A model generated the notes under the pieces. That model made no database searches and was not told where the DNA came from. It saw only the letters and a list, made by a program, of their open reading frames with translations. Shown here piece by piece: positions 1-14,268 of a stretch of DNA of 64,000 bases. The stretch's first letter is position 1. Every line of letters starts with the position of its first letter. The position numbers and the translations under genes were made by a program. Origin of the DNA: Monarcha castaneiventris obscurior. Taxonomy: Eukaryota; Chordata; Aves; Passeriformes; Monarchidae. The stretch lies in assembly GCA_026261815.1 (NCBI GenBank), contig JAMPIT010000230.1, positions 41,004,501 to 41,068,500 of the forward strand, written 5' to 3'.

Positions 1-3000
1 AAAAATGCTTGCCACAGTCAAACAAATTCTCACAATTTGTACTTCTTAGGTCTCTCTCAGGAGAATAAAGAGAAGATTAAAAATTTAAAAGAAACATTAT
101 AGAAAACAAAACGAGGTTTTGCAGCCTCTTCTGTTCAAGTGATTTCTCACTTGGCTGAGATACAAACATACACACAGCTCTCTCTTCACACACTCTTCTC
201 CATCAAGTTCCTCTGTACCTGCACAATGTCAGTTTAAGAAGGCAGAGTCCCACTTCTCACCAAAAAAAACTGGCACAGCAAAAGCATGCACCTAAGAGAC
301 ACTTCCCACCGAACTGAGAGACTTGCTGAAAACCTTCAGGATAGTGTCAGTCATGAAGAGAAATGCAAAATGGTTACACTTTCTTTAGTAAATTATCTAG
401 TTTAACATGAGAACATTTCTAAATTGCCTGCTTTCTTACTTACATGCCCTACTCATAGAAACTTTAGTACAATGGCAAGGATACTCAGAACACCTACACT
501 AGCTGATCCCCCACAAATTGCATTCTTCAGTTTCTGTGAGCCAGATCTCTGTGTTTCTATATGAGCAAAGTCTGTTATGCTTATTGTATGAACTTCCTTC
601 CACAAAATTAAACTGCAGTTTAATTTACTGATATAGACTACAAATATACTAGAAAACCCACTTAAGCACACACCACAGTATATAATCTGATTAATAAAAT
701 GGTATAGGATTGCAGCATGCAAGGATTTTATTCGAGCAAGTTCAGTCTCAAGCACACCCTTATGTCTGTCTTGATTCTGTACAGCATATACTCAAGCTCA
801 ACTGATACCTAGAAGGTTTAAATACATACTTAAATTATTTATGAAAGAAGTTGAGGGGAAAGCATGATTTAATTCTAAAAGGAATTATCCTTTAGTTCAG
901 CCTGTGTTCTCAGGAATTTGATGGCAAACTCCATGGTGAAAAAAACCACACTGCTTTTAACACCAAAAAGCTCCTTCCAGGTGTATTCGAGAAAGCACTA
1001 TTGTCATCTTGGTACACAGGAAGAGAAAGTATACATGCTCCAGCAGAAAAACACCTTAGGAAGGCCTGCTTTGCATCTCTGCTAAGGGGCTGTGCTCCTA
1101 CAGCTCTGCTGCCTTAATTGTAAAGCATGGGCTCCACAGGAGTGGTTAGACAAAGCTCAGCATTTCACTTGGATGTAGCAAAAAAAAAGGGATAGATGTA
1201 TCTGATAAGTCATGAAGAAATTCTGGTCAATGCTGGAAAAAAAAATCCACATGAGCAAAGAGAAAAAAATCAGCCCCATTCAATCTACATAATGAAAATC
1301 TGGATTAGTGCCTTATACAGGAAGACACAATTGAGCATCTTCTCTCTCAAAGCACCGAGTACAAATGAAATCAAACTATAAAAGGTTCAGCCAAGTCACA
1401 TTTTGAATTTAAATTGATCTTATTTGGTTGGTTTTAGTAATAATTGTCTCTGAGGTAGCCTGGAAAGACATTACCTGAAGGATTTCATGTGCATTCATTC
1501 CCTTATCATTTTAGTTTTCCAGTTTTCTTAAAGCAAACTCACTTGCTAAATTTATGCTGTGTAATCTGTCTGCTAGGCTTTCACAGCACACACTTCCCAT
1601 TAACCTTTAAACACGTGAATCAAAGATGATTTCAAAATGAGCAAGTAACTGCAGCTCTCAGTTCCTTAGATTTTGTTAAGACTGTAGCCTGAAATCAAGA
1701 AAGAAACCCTTCTAAAATCCCATACAAATATAAATCAGATTCTTCTTAAGCCTCAGTTAAACCAGACTTCTCATTTGCCTTTTAGTGACTTTCCTCAGCA
1801 ATGCAGAGGGACACATGCTCAGTAATATGGTTATGTCCTGGTAATAATATACGTAAGTCCAAACAAAATAATAGTTACATACAAATGAAATCAGTGGGGC
1901 TTAAAAAACATCAGTTAATAGTTAGTGCATATTATAGCATTTTACTGAATATAACAGATTAGCCAAAATAGTTTTCTCTTCTAAATTAATACAATTAGGC
2001 ATATATGTTACTTAGAGGCAGCTTACAGAAGCAGTAGCTACAAAAAACTCCATCTTTATTAATAACAATGAGTCAAATAGTTAAAAAATATTAACTTTAT
2101 AAACATGAGGTATCATTATTCAGATAGAAGTTAAATCTGTTTCATCATTTTATAGTTCTTTATATGCTTTTTTCCTTCAAACAACCTCTAATCAAAGAAC
2201 CTCGTAAAACTGTCCTTGCAGAGATTCCATAAATCAAACACTGCAGATAGCTAGAGCAGGGATGTATCAAAAAATGTATACCCTGAAAGAGATCTCTGAT
2301 CCCAAATAAAAACCTCTGAAATATTTCTGGAGTGTGAGTTTTGGCCAGATGTGCAGAACAGGTGCTCACAGTTTTCTCTGAGCTCCTCTCCTCTCAAAAG
2401 CCAAATCAAACCAATCAAAAAAGTCTTATTTGGAATCAAAGATTTGATTCAAGCATGGCTGAGCATCTTCCAGAACCCTGTTACAAACTACATTACTTTT
2501 TAATAAATTGAAGATGAAATATTCATTTCATCTTTTCCTAGAGCTGTCAGTGGCACTGAATACCTGCTGGATGACCGGAGACTCAAAGAGATGGTGATAC
2601 CATATTGTCAGATTTGAAGGTAAAAACTGGCAGGGAGGTGAAGCTGCAGAAATTGTAGCCTTGCCACATTAAAACTGGACATTTCCAAGCAAATGGGCCA
2701 TATGCATTATTCTGTGTGGCACCTGCTGTTCCATTAAAATCTAATAAAGCCAGTTCAGAGTAGCTTCTGTCTCATGTCACAGAGGCTCTCTGACCTGGCA
2801 CATTTTAGTACTCAATAATTTAAATACTGTATTAGCACATTTAGTGAATGTTCCCTGAACCGTAGCATGCCACAGATCACTGGTGATTTCAAGAGCAGGC
2901 AAGCCAAAATGGTTGTGACTTTGTTTTAAGACAGCATATCCACAGGATGGGGGAAGCATTCACAGCCCCTACATAAGCAAACCCAGCATACCTCAAGAGC

Positions 3001-6000
3001 CAAACCTCTCATCTTCAGCTTTCAAAGATCACTTTGATCAAAAGAACTCTGTGCCAGGCCCTGGTCAGGAGTCCTTCTGTAATGCATTGGCTGCAGCACC
3101 AAGTGGTCACACCTGCAATGACCACGTAAGGTTCGATACCAGTAAAGGGTTTCCAAGTGCCCAAAGGGTCAGAGAAGCCGTGGAGAAGAGTAGCCTGAGA
3201 CAGGGGAGTGGTTTCTACAACCTTCCACGTCGTAGGATCCTACCAGTTTCTCTTCCCCTCCCTTTCAGGCCATAGAGCTCCGCAAGCCAAGGCAGGTGGG
3301 TGAGGTGAGGGTCAGCTCTCTCTTCAAGAGGATGAAACCTCAGATCTGACTGCAATGGAGCGAGCTCTACCTGCGGCCACAACCAGCACCATGGAGAAGA
3401 GATTCAAGATCGGGTGTGAGCTGCTTGTGCATGCTGAAGTTCTTTTGTCACCCCCGCAGATTAAAGCTATTGCTGCTAAGCCAGGAAAGCTGTCAGGGAG
3501 AGTAGGATTGAAAAATGAGTCTCATTTACACTGGAAAATGAGGGCATTACACAGCCCCAACACTCTGCCCTCCAACCTAATAGATACCCAGTCTGAGATG
3601 TGTATGGGTACAATAGCTCAGATCTGCAATATAGTGTTGTTCTGATGCAGTGGGGCTCACTGGCTTGGGTGGCTACATTGCTTCTTAATCCAATCTGTTT
3701 TAAACCTGTATGGCTCCATGTTATAGGCTAGTTGAACAGAACTGGCAGCTGTGTAGCAGAAGACAGGAAAAAGGAGCAAATTATCCCAGCTCTGATAGTT
3801 GGCTAGCAGCAAAATGAGAGGAGAAGCCAAACCCTGCTGGAGGGCCACTCCCCAAACTGTACTTCCTCCAAGGTAACAATTAAGTCTGTCTGGCATGGCT
3901 CTTACAGAAAGAAATGCTTTTAGGAATGCAACAAACTGGTGAGTAGATACTATCACACTTGTGGTAAGTGGAGCTAAAGAGAATCAGGAGATCTTTGGAG
4001 AATTCGGAAATGGCAAAAATGTTTCTCTTAAAAAATGGCTGATTACAGCAATATTTATTTTGTAACAGTGAAAACAGTAGGTAAGCAATTTGCAAAAGGC
4101 TGGAAGGCCCTGAGGGTGGTTAAAGTGGGGATGTCTCTGAATTTCACAGGACAGTCCAAACAGAGTGAGGAGAGGTCCAGCATGGTGTTTTGGCACTGGA
4201 GATTGCCATATTCATTTCACTCTGAACATCACTAAAACCCAATGTGAACTAAAAAAGTTCTATCCTGAAATTACCTTAGAAACTAAGTATACTGCCAGCC
4301 ACAGTACTTTGGAGCTGAAGACCTCCAAGTGGAGACCTATCACCCAAGCTCAGAGCTCCAAAGAAGCCTTGGATTTCCTGGGTCCAAGGCTCATGGCAAA
4401 TCCCACCTGAGGAAAATGTCAATCTGAATTATAACTTTTTAATGTGACTCATACCGCATTCCCTTTGAGAGAAGCAAAAAGCTTCTCTGAAACAAGACTC
4501 TCATTCTAAGCCTAATTCCAGGCAGATGTAAAGGCTGCATTATCCCAAAAACTGTGCTCTTGTGCCAAAATTTATATGATGCCTGAGGCATTGCCCTGCA
4601 CAGTAAAAACCCCATACAAAGCTACGTGATCCCCTTAAGGGAGAGAGTGTTTATTATCTGCAGTGTCTTTTTAAATTAGTAGTAAGACTTCCAGTTGACT
4701 TAACACTAGGATGGGAGAGAAAAGCAAGCAAAAAGAAAAATTGCACAGGGTAAACACAACCCACCATTGTTGCATAACTTTGCCCTGCTGCAATACTTTT
4801 CACACAAAGATTTCCCTTTACAAGCATTAATCAGCAGGATTTGCTCTTGCTTTTAAGTGTACAGAACTGGAAGGAAATTAGTAGACTGTGATGTAAATTT
4901 AATTGCATTACTATGCAGTAAAAGTATGTCCTTGGCAGAAAATGTTATTACTATACTACTTATCGGTTTAAATATTAAATACAACTCTCTTCTTCAGAGC
5001 TCCTCTTCTAATTACACTTTTTATTTTCTAACATATATTTGTCTTCCTAAAAGCATTTTGGAAACTAATGACAACTTCCAGGTTGGCTGGATTCCATTCT
5101 TTTTAATACAGCCAAGTGATATTTAATTTGAAATCTGACATCCCTTTAAAATATTAATAAGATCAGGGTGGTTTTACACTGTATATTCATCTCACTGATT
5201 GAAAGGAGCTTGATAAAGTTGGTGCAGGCACACTTTAAAGTATGAAAAATTTGTATCAATATGCAGATGAATCTAAATCTATAGAGACAAAAGAATAACA
5301 CAGATTAAGCTGAGCAGCTAAAGTGCAAATTTTGTTGCCAAATATTATCAAAGCCAGAATCTCCCTGAAATCTACCCAAAGGGAGGCAGCTCCTGGAGCT
5401 CCCTGTGAGAGAGGAAGGATGTTATGTCCTCCCATAGGAAGCCGTATCACCCAGCTCCTGGAGTAGCTCCACACACAGCTACTGCCAACATCACACCTTC
5501 AACGTCAGCTCCCTTGCTGACAACAATTAGAGCTATCCAAGGCATCATTATGGATGCAGTATGTAATCACTTGAACTGCTGGCAACTCTCTTCCTAGGGA
5601 AACTGACATTTGCAACTCACTCTCCCATTTAAATCACTCCATTTTCATTCCAATTCACTTCAGTAGCTTGGACCATGGTGGACCAGTGATGGAGAAAAAA
5701 ATTGTTAAAGCTGTGGCACAACAGCTGTTAAGTCTGAGGAGATGTTAAGCTCCGTTTTAGAACCAGACTAGTTTGAACAGTAGGAGCCAGGACACAAAAA
5801 CTGAGTGTGTGTGCAGGAGCGGCAAGGAGAGGGTGGACAGAGCTCCTCTGAATGGCTGGAAGGAAAGGTAAAAACTGAGCTTTACTTTAAACATAACGCC
5901 AGAAAACAACACTGAAACACAGAGAGGGCAGAACACTTGGGAAACCCATTTTAGCATGTACATATCATGACCCCAAAAGGGAAGAGAAGAGAAGCTGAAA

Positions 6001-9000
6001 CACAGCTTTTTTCCTAGAATGCCAACACAGAAAGAACTGAGTTTTTGAATTTGAAAGAAGGAAAATGCCTGCTGCGTTACAATTCCTAGTGTGACTCATG
6101 AGAGCAAGCTTGGCATACATTTTTTTCACAGAAACATGGCCAGATCAAAAATGTTCAACTGACAGATTTACTTTTTCCAGAACATCAGGTACCAAAGATG
6201 TACAGCCTTAAAACTGCAATAGCGACAGACAGTGCAATGCATTCCGTGCAAGACAAGAAGGATGGCAATGGCAAGTGATGAGAAATCCTAAAACAGGCAG
6301 AGTTAAAACCCAGTTCTACATTTATTATTTTAACCACATCCTGTGCCAGTCAAGCCATCCTTAGAGACGATGGTGCTGCTTAGTGGTCACAAAGCAGTAT
6401 AAAAGTTGTGGTTTGGATATACAGTCAGACTAGCAGGGGCTTGGAGAGTCTTCCCTCAATTTCTGGAGGATTGATATAGTTTCTTTGCCTGAACAAAACA
6501 GAATATTGTATTTCTGAGGAGTTAATGAGTTATCAGTAAAACTGCACTAGTCCCTCATTACACTTCATTTCAATATCATACATTGAAGTACTGAATTTTC
6601 ATCTCCCCAGTCCTACACTCCTTGCAACACGAGGATGAAACATACTCTGAACCTTCATAATGGAGCACTCTGTTGTAACCATTGTTTTTTGTCTCATTAT
6701 TCTGACTCTGCCTCATCTTTGTCACTCAAAGACGAGACAGCAAATTCGTCTGTGTGAAGAAGACTGAAGAAAAGTATAACATGGTGCTCATTATTGCCAC
6801 TGAAAAGTACTGAAGGTGCAACCATTCTGAAGGAAAATTATTTTGAATGTCAGATTTACAAGAAAGCAATCAAATCCAGACTCCGGGCTAGCTGAAAGTC
6901 CAGCTGCTGTCACATGCAGTGATGACACACGGGAACAGAAATTCCAATATCAAAGCAGAGAACGTTTTATGCAGCCAACAGAATAAGATTAGCAAATTCA
7001 GTTCAATCTCATCTTCTCATGTTGTGGGGGGGTTTTTTGCTTGTTTGTTTATTTGGGGTTTTTTAATGGGAAGCCATGGGGAAAAATAAAATGGTTGGTT
7101 GCCAAATGTTGACAGTTGCTGTTTCAAACACGTAAATATTGTAGTTACTTTAAAGGTACTAATTGTCTCATTTATTACACATTTATTAATTTCTTTCCTC
7201 TTGAAATAATTTTTGGAGACATTTTCATGTAAATGTAAGCACCCTTCAAAAATTTTCATGTATCACTATTTCATTCTTGACATTTTAACCCACATTATAG
7301 TCAACGTTTTTTACTTGCCAGAAAAACGGAAAGGGAAACAAGCTTTGGTAATATTAAAACACTTCAGTTGTACCCAATCCTTCTCTGCACAAGTAGAATC
7401 AACTCAGAATTACCCTAACTGTGCAAAGAAAGTAAAACCACTAACACCACACTACTTTTTCCTTGCACCTGTTGAAGTTCATATATAGTCTATTACCTTA
7501 ACATTTGATAATGTAGTCACCTCTCTTTCTGTTTTATAACTGGAAAAGTAAAAGTACTTGGTCTTCAAAAAACCCTACCATAAGCATGCTCTTGCCAGTA
7601 GAGGTATATATAAAAAAAAAATCATTGATTTCAACTAGACCACTGAACAGAATGTGAAAGACTGAGGCTTTATAGAAAGAAAAAGACTGTTATTCATGCA
7701 ACCTCCATTTTCATAGTTTTTGCATTAAAAAAGCACAGCTCAGATGATTACTCTTAAAAACCAGAATACCCTAGAGACAGCTAAGAGAACACTGGTGATT
7801 ATATACCTCAGTCTTTCAGTTTTGTTAACTGATCAATGTTATTTGTTCGGTTTTCACAAAAGCCTTTTACAGATGTTTATCAGACAGAAGCAGATAATAA
7901 ATTTAATTTGTCTAGGATGATCTTCAGTTTAGTCCACCAAAGCCAAAGATACTAGTATCCATCCTAAAATGTGACTTACTGTCTAAAAGCAACAAATCTA
8001 TCTCTAAGCATCAGATTATCTTCTATGAAGAGCTTGAAAAGGCTAAATCAACTGAAATAAACACAGCAAGGATTCTCATCATTCCCTCCACTTTCATTTG
8101 CCATTCACATGACTTTTCTTTGAAGATAAACACAACTAAATATGCTAAGGAGAAAACAGGTTCAGTATTGAAAAAAAAATTGCATGGTGTCCTATGTATT
8201 CATTCAATCTATATGTGCATTTAAACTTTTTGGTACTTTAAAAGTAAATGCCTGTACTCATTGAATATAAATATTCATATTACAAGGAAATTATTTTAAG
8301 ACCATATTTAAAACTGCAAATTTTTGGTAAACCAGGAAACAATGAAAAACCCTGGTAAAAAGTGCTGTAAGATTATGCTTTTACTAGACCCCATCCAGTT
8401 ACAAAAGTATGTATATACAATATTAAAAAAGATACTTTCTCTCTCAGGAATGCCAAACACCGTTCTTCATGAATATGTATAATTAGATGTTCTCTGTGAG
8501 TGAGAAGTAGTAATTAATTCAGTGTTAAACATCACAACCTATTACTTGAACTCCATGGCAACCAGCATTGCCAAAAGAGAAAATGAAATTTCAAAGCCTA
8601 TTTTTAAGTTATTACAGTTACACATTTCCCAAAATTTCAAAGCAAGGTTGTGCTGTTTTTGGATACAGACAATTTAAGTTAACTTCTCTAACTGGTAAAA
8701 GATTGAAGTGACAACTAATGATTTTTACTTTTATTTTAAAAATGGCTTGATGTCATTGGAGTGGAAAGTAGCCAATATTCACAGTAGTCACTCTGTGGTA
8801 CGTGCAGCACTCCTAGGGATGTAATCCCAATGGTCTTCACAGTTTTGGACACCTTGATGTCACCGACTGCTCTGAATGAACAGGCCCTTGCTGGGGTGTT
8901 AGGTTCCGACCTTAATGTTCAAACCAGTGATTTTCACCCTTGAACCTACTAAGGATGAAGGTAGGCTGAGGAAAGCCACAGACAATCAGCATATCTCCAA

Positions 9001-9459
9001 AATACTAATAGTCTGTCTTAAATGGGGACGTTTGTACCTTTGTTTTTTCTTCTTTACTCAGACAAAGCCATAAGGAACTACAACAAGAGTTCACAATTTT
9101 TGGCTTAGGAAGATGGGAACAGCAAATTAAAAATCAATGACATTCAGGAAGACAAGTTCCAGCACACAGGGAGGTGTGACTACAGCTCTCTAGGAATGCT
9201 GGTGTAAAGGAAAAGGGTAGTAAAAGAGTGGCATGTCCTCAGAGAAAACATAGTAATGGCAGAAATACAAATCATCCCCTGGGTGGGGGTAAGATAGCAT
9301 ACATAAATAGAGGACAGATTTGACCATGCATTGAGCACATCCTGTATCTTAAATTCAGATGTTTTGAAAGCACCAGGTCAGTCTCTCGAGGACAGGTAAA
9401 AAGTACAGTATGAGCTGATACTTTTCAAAGTCAGGCAAGACAAGGCCACAGATGCAATT
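1..9459. other. CPNE4 intron, no gene seen
   Basis: AT-rich intronic sequence. Short open frames exist on both strands (the longest about 100 codons, 453-755 minus), but none resembles a known protein or has convincing start and splice context. There is a G/T-rich low-complexity stretch at about 7023-7067 and a somewhat GC-richer patch at about 3040-3480. I see no clear transposable element. No copine exon is visible. Confidence 0.6.
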
Positions 9460-11140
9460 AAAAAAAGCATTAGGAATAACAAGAAAGTATCAATAAGTAT
9501 TTTAATATAAGAAGAAAGGCAACAAAAGTGTCTGTCTGCTACTCAGTGAAACTGGGTCCTTGTTTAGCAATGTCACAAAGCCGAAATTGGAATGCCTTTT
9601 TTTGCATCATCATTTTATTAAATATCGATTAGCTCTCATACTTAGTACCAGCAATAGATGGTGAGATGTCAGTCTTGATTCAGGAAATAAAAGGATTGAA
9701 GAATACCTTGGTTAATCAGACATTTTCAGCTTGGTCTGGCTTTTCTTGAAGAGCTGCTGGATGAGCTGCTGGCATTTATCTGGGAGGTCCTCTGGGATAC
9801 ACTGAGTTACCAGAAGACTGAAAAATGGCAAACAATTAAAAGGAGGAGCCACAGACCTGTAAATTGAACAGCTTAGCTTCAATTCCCTGAACTGTAACAG
9901 AATAAATAATCAAACTACTTGTAAATTCCTAAATAAGAACCCAAGTAAATGAGTAACAGACAGCATGAATTTGTCAGGAAGAAGACCCATCAAACCAATC
10001 TAATTTCCTTCTATGACAGGATAATGGCCTTTGGGGAATAGATAAAAAACAGTAGCTGTCATATTGCTTTATTAAGTAGTTTTGACTTTGATTTCATGTG
10101 AAATTCTCTAAAACAAGGGGGAAATATTAGGATGCTCTAGAAATGTTTTGAAAAGGCTATTAAGAAAACATACTTGGCTCATCATAAGTAGAGAGATGCA
10201 TGCACTCAATGATATTCCACAGGAAAGTGTCCTAAGTGTGGCATTATTGAATATTTGTCTTAATGAACTGAAGGATGGCAAGAAAAGTTTGTTAAATAGC
10301 ACTCAGCTGTGAGGGACTTTAAGCATATTGGAAAGCAGGACTTCAAAATTCCTCAGCAAACTGGAGATTAGGCCGAATTGCATGTGCTGCTTGTGAGCAA
10401 TATAATGTTCTATACCCCTGCAGAAATAATTAGGTACAACACTGCGAGTGAGGAAACACATGGCTACAGGGAAGACAATCTGTAGATCCAAAATGTACAC
10501 CTGACAACTGTTTCATCATATTGTTGGGAAGACTAAAATCATTTTACAGCAGTGTATGAGGAGACGTAGAGCTTATGAGATGCACAAAGTAAATCTTTAC
10601 ACTCAAATTCAAAATGGTACTGGAGCACCCGCTCAGTTTGGTGTGTTGCATTTCAAAACAGGAATGACCACCTGAAGCAAGCTCACAGGCAGAATAGTGA
10701 AGACTGATCACAGCTTTGGAAAACATGACTTAAGAGGAAAGACCAAACAAACTGGGCTTACAGTCTTGAAAAGACTGACAAAAATTCACGAGCAGCAGCT
10801 TCTTCAAAAGAGGAGGAAACAGTCTGTTCTTCATGCTCAGAGGATTTGAGTGCTGAAACTGCACAAAAAACCCCCAAGGTTAGATTTAAGGAAAAGCAGA
10901 ATGAAACGAACTTAAAGAGAAACAGTGGCTAGAATAGGATGCCTGGGGAAGCTCTGGCATCTCCATCACTGGAGGTCTTGAGGAATAGGTGAGAAAGACA
11001 TCTGCTTTTAGAGCACAGAAAATGAATGTGGTCTTAGGACCTTTCAAGTTCTGTGAAGGACAGACAAAAGGATCCTTTGCAAGGTACCCAGAAAAGAACC
11101 AAATCTGGATGACCTTTTGAAACAACTCACTATTAGACAT
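9460..11140 (+). mobile_element. ancient CR1 LINE, ORF2 region to near the 3' end
   Basis: A heavily decayed CR1-type non-LTR retrotransposon in sense orientation. Recognisable blocks appear in the correct order: a segment before the reverse transcriptase (about 9465-9545); CCAGAAGACTGAAAAATGG (from 9810); ACAGACCTGT (from about 9851); GTAACAGACAGCATGAATTT (9953-9972); and AATTTCCTTCTATGACAGGA (10002-10021). Later blocks are TTTGTTAAATAGCAC where the catalytic FADD-type motif should be (about 10288-10302), GACTTAAGAGGAAAGACC (10727-10744), and ATCTCCATCACTGGAGGTCT (10959-10978). The catalytic motif is destroyed and frames are broken throughout, so it is inactive. It resembles old CR1 lineages shared with crocodilians and turtles more than the young avian 3' tails elsewhere in the window. 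Both ends are approximate. Confidence 0.75.
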
Positions 11141-14100
11141 GCCTCTGTCCTTACCAGAGTGTGGAAGGAACAGGCACAACAGTTCTGCAAAGAGAAACAC
11201 TTTTTTTAACACACAACTAAGGCTAAACCAGGCAGTGCTGGGAACTTAAGTGATGCCTAGTGCTACAGTCAAAGCACGTTTTGTGTGTCAGAGATTGCCA
11301 GATTAGGTTTCATTTAAGAATCAGACACAGTCAGGGAGGGAAATTTCATTAGACACAGGCAACAGGTGAGTATTCGAATGAATAAAACACTCAGTTACCA
11401 GGGAGCTCACACCATCTGCTGGATTGCTGTTTCTGCTTCCTGAGCAAGCCAGCAGTGCCTGAGAGTGCAGAAGCGGTGCCTGCGGTGATTTGAAGATATT
11501 AGCAATCCACTTCCAGCCCAAAAAGGCAGCCCTTTGGTCAAGTTCTCATTGCAATCCTGTTCTTTCTAAATTATTTCTCAAGAAAGTTTAAAAGACAAAT
11601 TTCCTTTTCAAGTCACAAGATCAGAGAAGGAAAGAAGAAAAAACACTTGACTGTAAGTGGACAAGAGTCTGAGTTCTGCCAGCAGGCTACTGGATGAGAT
11701 AAGATATCATGGAGCTAGGCAAAACTTCTGCTGATTTCCCCCTTGAGAAGATCTATGAATAAAGATTTGCAGTAATTAGTCAGGTAGCTGCATTCTGCTC
11801 AAAAGCAAGACTTCACCAATAAATTTTACCAGCTGAGATTTAAAAGAATGATCAGCATCCTCTCCATTTTCTGAGATGATGCCATTTGGGGAACCTGGAG
11901 TTGAAAGTAATTACACTATGGATGCACTTCATATACCAGGCAAAACTACAAAGCATCCTGCTCTGTAACTTGCTGATATTCCAAGGCAGCTCCTCAGCTG
12001 ATAGAAAATGGCCTGACTCTGCCTGCTGCAGGGGAGCAATGCGAGTTTAAACTGCTGATGATGTGCATTTACATTTTCATTAGACTACTGAGGAATCTCC
12101 ACCGTACAGGAGTAATCAGTCAAGGAGCACACCTGCTGAAAATGCTAAGACATTGCAGTGGTTGATATTGTACTGAAGAGGATTGAATGGAACATTCATC
12201 CATGTATGTCATTTGTACCAAATGAGAAGCATTTCTAATGTTTTTTTTATCTAATATTCTCACACAGTATTTAGGCAACACCTCCAAAGTGGCTAAACCC
12301 TTGATGGGTAATCCCACTGAACATATTTTCCTATGAATGAAATGCACTGCATTCAGGAGATACCACTAAAATTTACCACCCAAATCATACCACTGTCATC
12401 AAAGTGTAGGAAAAAAAAATACACCACACCATAAAACCAGGATAAGGAAATGGAAAATGCTGCAGTGCAGAGTCCAGCACTGCTGGCAGTGCTGGGGAGG
12501 GACAAGCGTGGTGCTATGAGAACATCCCCAGGGGAAGTGAGATGAAACCAGTGCACACGTCCTGGATGTTTTAACACCACTGCTTCTGCTGCTGATCTTT
12601 ACACACCTAAGACCGGCTCAGTAAGAGTGACCAATCCTTCCTTCCCACAGCATGAAGAAGAAAGCCTTAAGTACATAACTGGGGAATAGCTGCCACATGC
12701 AATAAATAAGGCAGTTTGAGAGTGGCACTCGGACTCTGAGCTGTGACATTTCTGATCAAAGAGCAGTGCACTCTCAGTGAGAGGCTATTGCTTCCCTGCC
12801 ACAAACCATTGCTTTCACAAGTGGATCCCAGCTTTCAGTAGCCTGCTACGAAATGAGGATGTAATTGGTATGACTCAAGCTAGCTAATTCTAAGAAAAGA
12901 TCTTAGAGCATCCATAAGATATCCTGTAATAAAATGCCATGAACTCAAAAACATAATCAAAACCACACTGGGTGATTCCTAGCCACATCTGTGGTTCTCA
13001 AGAATTCTTTCCCCTAAATGCTACTTCAACTCTTACTGCTTATTTTTTCATTCACCTGGGCAGCTCGGATTGTTTGGAAGCCTGTGCTGTGTGGTGTGAG
13101 AAGCCGAGCTTTTAAATCAAGGAAAAGCCACTGCAGGCACCATGAAGGTAGTCAGACCGTGGAGCTGACATGGCAAGATCCTTCCAGATCTTGCAAGATG
13201 CTTCCAAGTCACAAAATTAATTCTTTTAATTCTTTATACCATTCTTTCTCTTAACATACTGAAGAAATAACTCCAAATAATTAGAAAACAAAAGAGTTTG
13301 CAAAAATTGTACATATGGAAGATACAGATAAAAAATTCAGAAAAACTAGGTTTAAAAACTTACTAAAAATACCATTTCTTGAAATACTCCCTTTCTTCAG
13401 AAAAACACAAGGCCTCTGCATTTTAATGCATGTCTCTCAAACAGTTCCTGATTTCCTAAATCAGTTTGAGGGCTATTTTTAGATTAATTTTATATTTTAT
13501 TGCTGTTTAATGACTGCCTGGAAATTGCACAGGAGTGTCTAAAGCAATAAAGCCATTTCTGAAGTCAGGAAGAAGTAAAAAAAATTTAAAAATTCAGATG
13601 GGGGTTGGAGACTACTCATCAAAAGAAAGATAAAATTATATTAAGTTTGTTTTCTCCCTTAAAGTAAAGTATGTTTGCTGGTGGTGTGACGTACATAATA
13701 AAAAGACATCCATTACCATATCACACATTCTTCAGATTCTTATTTTTGTATTCTTAAATACCATGCTACAAAGTGTAGAAGTAAGTGACATTTGCTTAAA
13801 AGAAAATACCTCTTCCTGAATCAAGTACTGAGAACACAACAGCTGAGAGGGAAATATAACAATTTTAAACCTCTTTGGAAAGTAATTTTTCAGTTCTTAG
13901 TTCCAAAGATGATGCCTCAAGCCACAGAAGTCAGAAATACTGCGTTTGCAGGGGTGGATTTATCCTGAGATTGAAGATACTCAATTAATTATGTGTGAGA
14001 TAGATTTCTAACCATCCCCTCTGGAGAGGTCAGAGACCCATCACCTGGTGTGTGTCTCCCTTAGGATGAGATGAATCTGTGTCTCCTTGCTTCCAGGTCT

Positions 14101-14242
14101 GGAGAAGGCAAGGGAGAAGCAGAGTTAAATACAGTCAGAAAAAACCCAAACCCAAACAGCCAGCAGCTACACAGGAACCCCACAGCCATTCAACACTGGC
14201 TGCTGTCACAGCCTTGTCCCTTTCTGCAAGTGCCTCTTGATC

Positions 14243-14268
14243 AGCTTTGGTAAGCTTTGGTAAGCTTT
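14243..14268. repeat. short tandem repeat, period 10
   Basis: The unit AGCTTTGGTA is repeated about 2.6 times, with divergence at the last copy. Too short to have an evident function. Confidence 0.8.

Noticed and set aside
2797..2825. MIR or L2-like tail (CCTGGCACAT...CTCAATAA)
   Set aside because: Only about 28 bases resemble the end of those elements, and nothing upstream matches.
10886..11212. 108-codon minus-strand open frame
   Set aside because: Mostly antisense to the 3' part of the ancient CR1 copy; no independent support.
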